Assembly (NCBI GenBank): GCA_949358305.1
Contig: OX442315.1
Coordinates: forward strand, 4,092,001-4,156,000
Direction of reading: 5' to 3'
Source of the DNA: Strigamia acuminata
Taxonomy: Eukaryota > Arthropoda > Chilopoda > Geophilomorpha > Linotaeniidae
Length of the DNA: 64,000 bases
A program made the translations under genes and the position numbers. This document shows, piece by piece, positions 50,532 through 59,900 of the stretch. The stretch's first letter is position 1, and each line of letters opens with the position of its first letter. The notes beneath the pieces were generated by a model. It saw nothing but the letters and a program-made list of their open reading frames with translations. It ran no database searches and was not told where the DNA came from.

Positions 50532-51136
50532 TGTCACGCGTACGGATCGTCCCGAATGACGAGCGATCCGTATCGCGCAATTAGAGTTATAATTCGGTAA
50601 ATGTTGCGTAATTTCGGCCACAGATGGCGTTGACGATTTGAAACCGTCATCGCCATGTGATTGGACCGATTAATTCGTGAATGGGGGTTATGGCAGATTT
50701 GCTATAAAACCACCCGCTTTCAGACAGAGCTCTCTTCTCTCTCCAGACTTCAACAGGTAACTATTAACTACACCCGCCCTTTACTAGAGAGTCTGATGTC
50801 GCCTCGATACTGAGAGCGGCTGACTGACTATAAATCAACAGTTTACATCAAATTGAGATATCACACAGTTGTTTCATAGAAAACAGTTTATAAAGGTTGT
50901 TCAAACTTAATAAGTGTAAAATAATGATTTGTCCAATTGATGATTCAGAATTGCATTCCAATTAATGTAACCAGATTTATTAAGGATCAAACAAACTTAG
51001 TTTGTCCGGTCAAATAAAATAGACTTGAATTTAAAACAAAATAAACAGTCTCATTCTTTCTCTTCCCATGTTCACTCATTCCCCAAATAAAACAGCGTTG
51101 CGTGAGTTTCCAATTAGGCCCAGAAACCACGTAACA
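50532..51136 (+). mobile_element. Solo LTR related to element F
   Basis: 605 bp, beginning TGTCACGCG and ending CCACGTAACA, tips almost the same as element F (TGTTACGCG, CCACGTAACA), with TSD ATAT. Contains TATAAAA at 50703-50709 and AATAAA near 51013. The interior differs from the F LTR, so it is a sister family. Orientation follows the similarity of its tips to F. Confidence 0.85.
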
Positions 51137-51140
51137 ATAT
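51137..51140. repeat. TSD ATAT of the F-like solo LTR, right
   Basis: Matches 50528-50531. Confidence 0.85.
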
Positions 51141-51900
51141 CAAACGACCAAGATTTCATCACTCTGGCCTCGATTTTTCCAAATCTAGACAATTTACATC
51201 TTTTACTGTCTCACGGACCACCTTTAAACATGAATATTGTCTTGAAGCACGAGATAATGCAACAATTGACCACTCTAAATATCTCCGATCTTCAATTAGA
51301 CATCAGACTTGCAGGTCGCTCTTGTCCAATGGTGGAGACGTTAACCTTGACGAATTTACGATTTTCGAGACTGCGCACTTGCAGGATTCGGCTCAACTTA
51401 TTCTGTTCAAGAATCTGCGTCGTCTGGATTTAATTTTCGGTAGTGACGACGACGATTTCGAAGAAGCCGTTCTTAGCGAATCGCAAATGGAAATGTTTCT
51501 GACTCAATGTCCGAGTTTAGAAAACTTATTTATAGCTGGCTGTCAATCACTTACCGACGCCCTGATATGGGAAGTTGTCGAATCGAAAGCTCTGCGAAAT
51601 CTTCACGTTTTATCGCTCCATTCGTGTAACTCAATCGGTGTCAATTCGGTGATGAAATTGTTAGAAGCCGACAATCGTACGACTCATTTACACTTAATTG
51701 AATGCATCAATATCGATATTCCACAATTTCTTGACATTGTCGCTCATGTTAAAAGGATGAATCTAGATGTGCGTATTCGACATCAAAGTGCACACGTAGC
51801 TCAAGAAGATGAAGATGAACTTATAGTTGTTGCTGTAGATGAAGATGAGGAAGATGAAGACGAGGATAAAAGTGAAGATGAAGATATACATCTGCTTTGA
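51141..51900 (+). pseudogene. LRR gene copy 3, C-terminal part, with one frameshift
   Basis: Continues copy 3 with SNDQDFITLASIFPNLDNLH and LKHEIMQQLTTLNISDLQL in the frame of the N-terminal part. Near 51350-51362 the LRR sequence moves to another frame (AHLQDSAQLILFKNLRRLDL). It then runs on through FLTQCPSLENLFIAGCQSLTD and LLEADNRTTHLHLIECINID to an Asp/Glu-rich tail and stop at 51900. A one-base indel or assembly error explains the shift. This half supplies the reference for the other C-terminal fragments. Confidence 0.7.
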
Positions 51901-52039
51901 CTTTTAAAGGATTAAAATCTTTTTAAAAAAAAATTCAATATCTATTATTTTTATTCGTTAGTCTTTGCTTTTCTGGAACCACGCCACACGAAAAGAGGGA
52001 TACACTGGTAAACCAGCAAGCAGTCAAACTCCTGCAAAG
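51901..52039. other. Spacer after LRR copy 3
   Basis: AT-rich 3' flank; nothing further seen. Confidence 0.4.
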
Positions 52040-52041
52040 TA

Positions 52042-52531
52042 CCGTAAAGTCGGGTGAAAGTGGCCGATTTTTTTAGTAAATTGTTAATAGTGCCTTTAAT
52101 TTTAATAACTACAAAACTGTTATTTGTGACAAAATATATCATTTTTTAAAAAATTATCATAGACTTTAATGAGTGAGTTGTCTTTCTAACATCACTGTAT
52201 CAAAACTATAAAAGTTAGCAGCATTATTATTTTTTTGGAACATTATAACACATTGAAGAATGAGTACATAAATTTTCAAGAAGCAGGTAGCAATACTTTT
52301 TTTTTTTAGACATCTTTTTTCAGGCCTCATTTTTCACTATTTTTACATGACATACTTAAAATGTGTGTAGATTTTTAAAAATTGATCACAAAATTGTGGT
52401 ATATTTTTTTAAATAAGCTGAAACGATGATACATTAGTTAAAAATAATAACTAACTGATAAATGGCCCAGCAAAAAGTGAGGAATTTTTTTCTGCAAATT
52501 TCTTTTTGGCCACATTCACCCGACTTTACGG
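52042..52531. mobile_element. MITE with TA target duplication (490 bp)
   Basis: Inverted ends CCGTAAAGTCGGGTGAAAGT and the near-exact reverse complement at 52508-52531, flanked by TA (52040-52041, 52532-52533). AT-rich interior without ORF. TA duplication fits Tc1/mariner-type mobilisation. Confidence 0.75.
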
Positions 52532-52603
52532 TATTCACAAAAAAAAAAGAAATAATTAATGATATGTTGCTGTAATAAATGCCTCGTAGATCTCAAATAA
52601 ATA

Positions 52604-53190
52604 TTAAAATCTCTATCCACTGGATCATCAACCCGATTAATCAATTAATCGATCACATTTTCCAACAAATTTGTCTTCCGTCCCAATTCCAACACCTTGA
52701 TCCAAACCGGCGCCAAATCGTTGCACAATTTGCACGTCTTCCATTTATCTCTCCGATCATCTCCGGCAACCTTTTACGTCTGCACTTGCAATCCCTCCGA
52801 TCTGGAAATTGGGCCTTAATCGCTGGTCAAACTGTTGCAACATGAACCAAACTTCAACGCCTGAGTGTGCCAAACAACCGAGAATGCACCGACCAACTTG
52901 TTCGCCAAATCGGCGCAAATTCTCAGCTACTGCAACAACATCTCAACCTGTCATTTTACGGCCAACTTACATTAGCAGGCGTCGTCCGAAACTCGAGTAT
53001 TTGGATATCACTGGATATCACTGTGACTGCCGCTTTTAAACCAATTTAACATCCATATCTACAACTCTACATTGTTATTTGAATTGCTAAAGCAACAATT
53101 CCAAGCAAACACCAAGTTGCAACATTGTAATCGAAGACGACCAACATTTCACCATTCTCGCCTCAATTTTCCCACATTTACGCAACTCGA
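52604..53190 (+). pseudogene. Degenerate LRR gene copy 4, N-terminal part
   Basis: Encodes NQLIDHIFQQICLPSQFQHL, LLRLHLQSL, ECTDQLVRQIGAN and LTLAGVV in shifting frames, matching copy 3 in order. Stops occur near 52843 and after 53036. From about 52770 onward it is the close duplicate of 47725-48180. Confidence 0.65.
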
Positions 53191-53191
53191 G

Positions 53192-53382
53192 CAGGGGCGA
53201 TATCTAGCCTTTCGGGGGCCCAGAGCTTGAGATTTTTTCGGGGCCCTTTATCAAAATTTTTAATAGTTTTAATAATTTTTATTTTTTTTTAGTACATTGC
53301 GTTGTGTCTTGGGGCCCCCCTAGAGTTTGGGGGCCCTGGGCTCGACTCAAGCCGTATTTGCCCCTATCTAGATCCGCCCCTG
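53192..53382. mobile_element. hAT-type MITE, copy 2 (191 bp)
   Basis: Same ends, same TSD AACTCGAG (53184-53191, 53383-53390) and same host position as copy 1 at 48189-48360. It was therefore duplicated with its surroundings and not inserted twice. It retains about 19 bp missing from copy 1. Confidence 0.85.
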
Positions 53383-53390
53383 AACTCGAG

Positions 53391-53800
53391 ACTTGATTTC
53401 TTCGCCTTTGAGTGTCAATATAGTGTCTTGAAGCACAACATAATGCAACAAATGACCAGTCTTGACCTAAACCGTCTTCGTTTAGTCGATAGTCGGTTCT
53501 TTCCCAATATTGGAGTCGTTATGGCTAAAGAATTGCAGTTTTCGATGTTGCACACGTACACAATTCGACTTAAAACATTCTCTTCAAGAATATGCGAAGC
53601 GATTAGTCTGCAAGCTTTTTTTCTAACTTTTCCCGCGATGCACCCGAAGATTGCTTCGTCTATTGACGTCAGAATTGGGACAAATAAATTCAGAATTAAA
53701 CGAGAGCACTGCAGTGAAGCCACTGCCGACAACCACCGCAACACGTTTTCATGACGTTCACCAAATCGGTTATAAATTCAGAAACAAACTTGCCACACTT
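53391..53800 (+). pseudogene. Degenerate LRR gene copy 4, distal part
   Basis: Duplicate of 48369-48771 (VLKHNIMQQMTSLDLNRLRL), frame lost near 53550. The end shows the empty site of the element A solo LTR. Confidence 0.6.
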
Positions 53801-53831
53801 CATTCATTCATTCGCAGCTGTGTTATCAACA

Positions 53832-54366
53832 ATGCCCTACCGGAAATCAGCACCAACACTCAACGATTTGTGTTTAAACAAATTGACGACTAATTGGACA
53901 CATTTCGAACTGCAACATCAACTGTTGAATTATCAACCTAATCGACTTATTAACGACGTTTTCCAACGAATGTGTCGTCGAATCGAACCCACCCACCCGC
54001 GTTTGAATGCCGACATCTTCGTTCATCCCGGCGCAATGTCCTTATCCCATTTGCATGTTTTCGATCTGCCCGCCGATCTCTTACTTGACAGAATGGGCCG
54101 AGTTGCCCGCAACCTCGTCCATCTGGACTTGGAATCCGACCTGCATATTCCAACCGAATCTCTCATCAAACTGGTGCAAAAATTACCCAAACTTCAACGC
54201 CTGAGTTTGTCAAAAAGAGCGGAATGCACCGACCAAGTTGTTCGTGAAATCGCCGCCAATTGCCAGGTATTGCAACACCTCGATCTCTCATTCTGCGTTT
54301 CTGACTCAATGTCCGAGTTTACAAAACTTATTTATAGATTGCTGTCAATCACTTACCGACGCCGTC
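53832..54366 (+). pseudogene. LRR gene copy 5: N-terminal part fused by deletion to C-terminal repeats, split by element F
   Basis: ATG at 53832 gives MPYRKSAPTLNDLCLNKL, very close to copy 3, and runs through the first repeats to LQHLDLSFCV. At about 54298 the sequence jumps to DNA matching 51488 onward (FLTQCPSLQNLFIDCCQSL) in a different frame, so an internal deletion joined repeat 5 to a distal repeat out of frame. Element F then interrupts it after CGTCATAT. The rest is at 62621-62928. Confidence 0.75.
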
Positions 54367-54370
54367 ATAT
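54367..54370. repeat. TSD ATAT, left copy (element F)
   Basis: Repeated at 62617-62620; the original site reads CATATG. Confidence 0.9.
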
Positions 54371-54875
54371 TGTTACGCGGTTGGCGAGCACACTGTAAGT
54401 CAGTTGTCGCCACCACGTTTCCGTACTTATTTGATTGGAGTTAATTCAGTAAATTCTCAATAGAGTTCGCCTTAAGCGAATGAGGTAATCAGTTTACCTA
54501 TCAATCATCAATAGAACAGTCCAAACCTATTTAAGTCTGGGTTTGACTTAGAGAGACACAGAGGTTGACAAGCAGTTACTGCTGTGGCATCTCAAGGTTT
54601 TAATGTGATAGAATGGAATGTTATTCATGCTCATAGAATTAAGATAGTTTTAGTTTAGTCTTAAGTTATTCTTAAGGTTATCATTAATTGAAATTGCTTT
54701 CTGCTTTATGTTTTATAACAGAATAAATATATTTTGTATGATTTAAACCTACACAGTGAGTCCTTCTTATTTACACCCCAAGTTAGTTAAACAAATGCAA
54801 TTAGTCTTTGACTAAAATCTAGTTTCATCTAAAGTATTTACGTGGTCAAACAGTAGTCAGTCTGGCCACGTAACA
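54371..54875 (+). repeat. Element F 5' LTR
   Basis: 505 bp; TATTTAAG TATA-like box at 54538-54545 and AATAAA near 54722. Same length and apparently the same sequence as 62112-62616. Confidence 0.93.
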
Positions 54876-54878
54876 AAG

Positions 54879-54888
54879 TGGTGGAGAT
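54879..54888 (+). other. Possible primer-binding site of element F
   Basis: TGGTGGAGAT, three bases after the LTR, is complementary to the last 10 nt of tRNA-Ala (ATCTCCA plus CCA). Pairing is poor beyond that, so primer identity is tentative. Confidence 0.4.
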
Positions 54889-55550
54889 TGCGGTTCTTTC
54901 TGTTTGAAACCCATTAATTGGCTAAAAGTAGTGAAAAGTAGTAAAAGTAAAGTGAAATTGGCCAGTTATTTGCTAAAAATCAGATGATCCAGTTAAAATC
55001 CGTACAAAATTGCATTAAAAGTAATAAAATCTCTTATAAAATTTGAAATCAATGCATAGTAATTTGCATATGTGATAAGAAAGAGAGGTGACTCATTGTG
55101 ACTGTTTGAGTTATATTTTTTTTTACAGATTAGCTGATTGAATATTAAGTAGAGTGAAGTTGAATATTTAATTATACTACACCAAAGAGATTTACATGTT
55201 TGAATTTGTTAAAAATATTTACCCAAGTTGAATTTATATTAAAATGAGGTTGTTTTGGAGGTTAAGAGTGGTAAATATCGAATGTTTGTTTACTAATGGA
55301 AAAGTTAATAATGATTTAATTGCAGGAAATGTTTTCTTTTTGGTTTATGTAGAGGTTTATGTTGATTTTGATGATTAATTTTGATTATTTTTCAGAAAAT
55401 AATTTATTGTTTTGATTGTGTTGAAATTTACTTTGAATTAGTGACTAATAGTGTTAATTAATTGTGCATAAGTTTGTTTCAGGTTTAGTGAAAGTGTGAG
55501 TTGCTACAGCGTTTTGTGAATAAAGTGAAGGTATAATTAAAGGCTTAACA
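54889..55550 (+). other. Leader of element F
   Basis: AT-rich, no ORF. TTTGTTTCAG near 55473-55482 resembles a splice acceptor. Confidence 0.5.
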
Positions 55551-56900
55551 GTGGATCAGCCAGTTAAGTTATCACAGGCGCAAGTGGATAATCTACTGGA
55601 CTTAAAGAATCAAGAATTAGAAAGAGAATTAGTAAGCACAGTGGATGATTCCAAAGTAGCGGTTAGAAAGAGAAAAACAACTTCACAGTCGGAGCCTGAT
55701 ATAAAGGAGGTTGAGCAAAATACTTCCACAGTGGATGATAAACTTGTTTTTGCAACCCCATTAAAATTTGCGCAATCAAAGTCTTTTCAATCAGTATTTG
55801 AATTGTTAACACCAGTAAAATTAAAGGAATCCACATCAAAAGGAATTATATCCAAGATGGCGGATCCAACAACAGTTTTGACTGATCTTCTCAAGAGTAT
55901 TTTGGTACAAAAGCGCGAAGTTGTTTGTTATGATACAGAAAAAGGTAACATCGACCAATGGCTTGTGGCTTATGAAGCTAAAATAGCATCAGACGATGAA
56001 AGAGTGAAGCAATTGCCGTTAGCCCTTAAGACTGACGGACTGGCATGGTTTGTGGAACAATATAAAACGAATCCAACCTGGACGTGGACAGAATGGAAGC
56101 CACAAATCGAAAAGAAGTTCAGGAAAAGCCAGGAAAATGTATTGAACACTCTTCATTTTATGAGGCATTCAGATGGTAAAGCCGATGCATTTATGAAGAA
56201 AGTCTTGGCCGAATGTGCTTATGCGCGACCAGAATTACCTGAGAATTTGAAGATTAATTACATTTTTCAAGGATTGAAGCCGGAAATGCAAAAAATGTTG
56301 ATTACTGTATTCCCGAAGACTTTGGCGGATATGGAAGAAAGAATTAAGTTATTTGAAAGTCACAAGATAAAGGATCCAGCAGATGTTCTACTCGCGGCGT
56401 TTAAAAAAATCGTGGACGAGAAGGCGATCCCGGTAACAGCAGGTAAACTGAGTGGAACTGTGGGGACCCAACCAACCCACGCTGAATTGTTAGCGGAAGT
56501 CGCTGAGTTAAAACAGCGATTGTTAGAAGCAGAGTCAGTGGATTTGCTGGATGAAGAGTCGATATTGATACAAAATCAGTGGTATGCGCCAATAAGGAAT
56601 AGGGGACAGTATAATCAAGGAGGTAGAAGTAGAGGTGGTAGACAAGGCTTTAATCCTAATTATAATAATTATAATACTAACAATAGTAATAATTCTAATA
56701 ACCGTTCATGCGGATGTTATCATCATTTCAGTTGTGAGTTTTACAATCCACCCAGGCAACAACAACAACAGCAACAACAGCAACAGGAAAGAGGTGGAAG
56801 TAACAGCTGGAAGTGGAATAAAAGGAGGAGAAGAGGTGAACAGCAAGATGGAAACCCTAATCCTCAGGCACAAACGAAGGCCCAAAATTCGAAAAACTAG
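55551..56900 (+). CDS. Element F Gag
   Basis: The open frame begins at 55551 with GTG after an in-frame stop. The first ATG is at 55857 (MADPTTVLTDLLKSIL), giving 347 residues. The upstream 102 codons look protein-like (LSQAQVDNLLDLKNQELERE), so a spliced or non-ATG start is possible. The capsid-like region has NIDQWLVAYEAKIASDDERV, WFVEQYKTNPTWTWTEWK and ENVLNTLHFMRHSDG. The C-terminal third is Arg/Gly- and Asn-rich with a Cys/His cluster (CGCYHHFSC) in place of a standard CCHC knuckle, a run of about 10 Gln, and a basic end. The stop is preceded by TCG AAA AAC TAG. Confidence 0.88.
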   Translation: MDQPVKLSQAQVDNLLDLKNQELERELVSTVDDSKVAVRKRKTTSQSEPDIKEVEQNTSTVDDKLVFATPLKFAQSKSFQSVFELLTPVKLKESTSKGIISKMADPTTVLTDLLKSILVQKREVVCYDTEKGNIDQWLVAYEAKIASDDERVKQLPLALKTDGLAWFVEQYKTNPTWTWTEWKPQIEKKFRKSQENVLNTLHFMRHSDGKADAFMKKVLAECAYARPELPENLKINYIFQGLKPEMQKMLITVFPKTLADMEERIKLFESHKIKDPADVLLAAFKKIVDEKAIPVTAGKLSGTVGTQPTHAELLAEVAELKQRLLEAESVDLLDEESILIQNQWYAPIRNRGQYNQGGRSRGGRQGFNPNYNNYNTNNSNNSNNRSCGCYHHFSCEFYNPPRQQQQQQQQQQERGGSNSWKWNKRRRRGEQQDGNPNPQAQTKAQNSKN

Positions 56901-59900
56901 TTGAACGGCCACAGAGAAATTGTTGCCACCCAAAGAAAAGGAAAAGACAAAAGAAGAAGAGTAAGATAATTATAATTGACGTTCAGGTATCGGAGTCATT
57001 GTTGGAAATCCCAGTAATTGTAAAAGAAATGGAAATAAAAGCGGTAATGGACACTGGAGCCAAACGAAACCTGCTAAGCGAAGAAGTCGCAATAGCTCGT
57101 CAATTGGATTATTCACCCAGCCCTAACATTAGGCTACGGGGGATAGGAAAGGATTTGGTAGTTCCAGTGGGTAAAACAAAAATGGACATTGCAATTGGAA
57201 AACTGACCTATAGAGTGGAAGTGTTAATAGTGTCAGGATTTCATCATCAGCTTTTATTGGGGGATCCATTCATGAGGTCAACGAGAACTGTCGTCGATTA
57301 TGATTTACAAAAAATCTTTGTGGGCCGGAACAATGATAGTGGAGTAGAAAAAGCAGTTTTTCCAATAAATAAATCGTTTTCGGACCAGAGTTATGTCGCC
57401 AGAGTGATGAAGGATATTTCAATTCCACCAATGCATGAATGCGTTATACCAGTTTATTTAAATACAAAATTAACCACAGAAATGTTTATGGAACCTTTAG
57501 GAAATGTAATAGATAGGTTTGGAATTTTGTGTTGTAAAACATTAACAAATTTTGAGTATGGTAAAGGAGTTCTGCGTGTGGCTAATCCAACAAACAAATC
57601 GGTCTTTCTGAAGGAGAAATCTGCAATTGGTAAGGCGTATTACATTATCGAAATTGGGTTGTTGGATGAAAAGCAAGTGCATTGCTCTGACTCCTCAACC
57701 AAAGCGGTTGAGTTGACAGATGAAAAGCAAGTGCATTGCTTTGACTTTGACTCCTCGATTGCTAAAGATAAGATGACCAAAAGCCAACAAGAGCAGATGA
57801 AGCAGTTACTTCTAAAGAACCAGGATAGATTTGCAGCCACAGACAAAGACTTAGGTAGAGTAACAACATTTAAACACAAAATTGATACGGGGGACCATGA
57901 TCCAATACATTTGCAGCCTTATAGACGTTCAATCGCAGAAAAAGAAGTAGAGGCAGAAGAGACCAGAAAGTTGCTTGAGATGGGAGTCATTAGGGAATCG
58001 GAAAGTCCATGGAGTGCACCAGTACTTCTCATCAAGAAAAGAGACCGTAAATGGAGATTTTGTGTCGATTGGAGGAGGTTAAACGCGATCACAAAGAAAA
58101 TGGTATACCCACTGCCCAGGATTGATGACACCTTAGATCAACTGGCAGGGGCCCAGTATTTTTCGATGATGGATCTTATCCAAGGATATTATCAAGTCGA
58201 GATAGATGAACAAGATCGTGAAAAAACAGCGTTTACCACTTCAAGTGGACATTTTGAGTTTAACGTCCTAGGAATGGGATTATGTAATAGCCCAGCTGCG
58301 TTTCAAAAATTGATGAATAAGGTGCTTGGTAATCTTCTTGGCAAGGTCTGTATAGTTTATATTGACGACCTTATAATCTTCTCGAAGACTTTTGATCGGC
58401 ATCTGGAGGATCTCGATGCTGTCTTCAGCAAGCTGCGGTTGGCAAACTTAAAGGTTAAACTCAGCAAATGTACGTTTGGTACTAATACCATCAAATATTT
58501 AGGCCATATAGTTGATTCTGATGGAGTGTCACCTGATTCACGTAATTTGGAAAGTGTAGCTAAATTTCCAAAACCAACAAATTTGAAGCAGTTGAGAGGG
58601 TTTTTGGGTTTATGTTCGTATTATCGAAAGTTCATTCCAGGATTTGCGGACGTATCCAAGCCCTTAGCCAACTTGACTCGTAAAGATGAAGCTTTTGATT
58701 GGGGGCCACCACAGGAAACAGCTTTTAAGGCCTTACGAACAGCTTTAGTTACGGTACCAGTTTTAGCACATCCAAATTTTGCAGAGCCATTCATTGTGTC
58801 TACGGATGCAAGTGCTTATGGACTCGGTGCAATTTTGAAGCAACGTATTAACAAGCAAGAACATGTGATTTGTTACGCCAGTCGATTGTTAAGTACAGCG
58901 GAACAAAATTACAATGCAACCGAAAGAGAATGTTTAGCCATAATATTCGGCATTAACAAGTACAGACCATATCTCTACGGGAGGAAATTTACAATTGTAA
59001 CAGACCATTCAGCGTTACAATGGTTGAAAAGCGTGAAGAATCCCAACGGTAGGTTGGCCAGGTGGAGTTTACAACTGGTAGATTATGACTACGATGTGGT
59101 GCACAAGTCAGGCAAGAAGCACACGGATGCAGATGCTCTTAGCCGAATCCAAGAAGAGAGTGGTGAGGAAGAAAAAGAAATTATTCCCTTATTACTTCTC
59201 GAAAAACTCAACTTACCTGTAGAACAGCGTAAGGACGAGAAAATTTTGGAGATCATCACCGCAATGGAGAACATTGAGCAACTTCCAAGGAACAGGAAAC
59301 GTCCTTTAAAACAGTTCGTTATTCTGGATAACACGTTGTTTAGAAAGAAAAATATTAATTCTCTAAACATGGAAGGAAACCTTTTAGTAGTACCGCAGCA
59401 TTTACGTAAGCAAGTGTTAGAGGAAATGCATGACGGGCTCATAGGTGCTCATCTCGGCCTAAATAAGACGTGGAAAAGAATTAGAGTAAGATTCTTTTGG
59501 CCGAGGATATACAGGGACGTAAGGAATTACGTTCTCAGTTGTCCACATTGCGCAGGAAGTAAGTCCATGACCACTCCACAAAAAGGTTTATTACAACCTT
59601 GGTCGACGATCTCAAGACCGTTTGAGAGGATTGGTATAGACACGTTAGGAAGCTTTCCAGTTTCAAATAGTGGAAATAAATTTGTATTTGTCATCACTGA
59701 TTATTTATCGCGTGCAGTCATCGCTAGAGCGGCTCCAGCATGTACAGCGTTGGAAGCAGCGAAAACTCTGGTATTCGAGGTAATGCTCAAAGAGGGAAGT
59801 CCACGCGAGATACTCAGCGATAAGGGGACAGAGTACAGGAATGAAATGATCAATGAAGTATCAGCACTGTTTAAATCCCAGCACAAATCTACTTCCGGGT

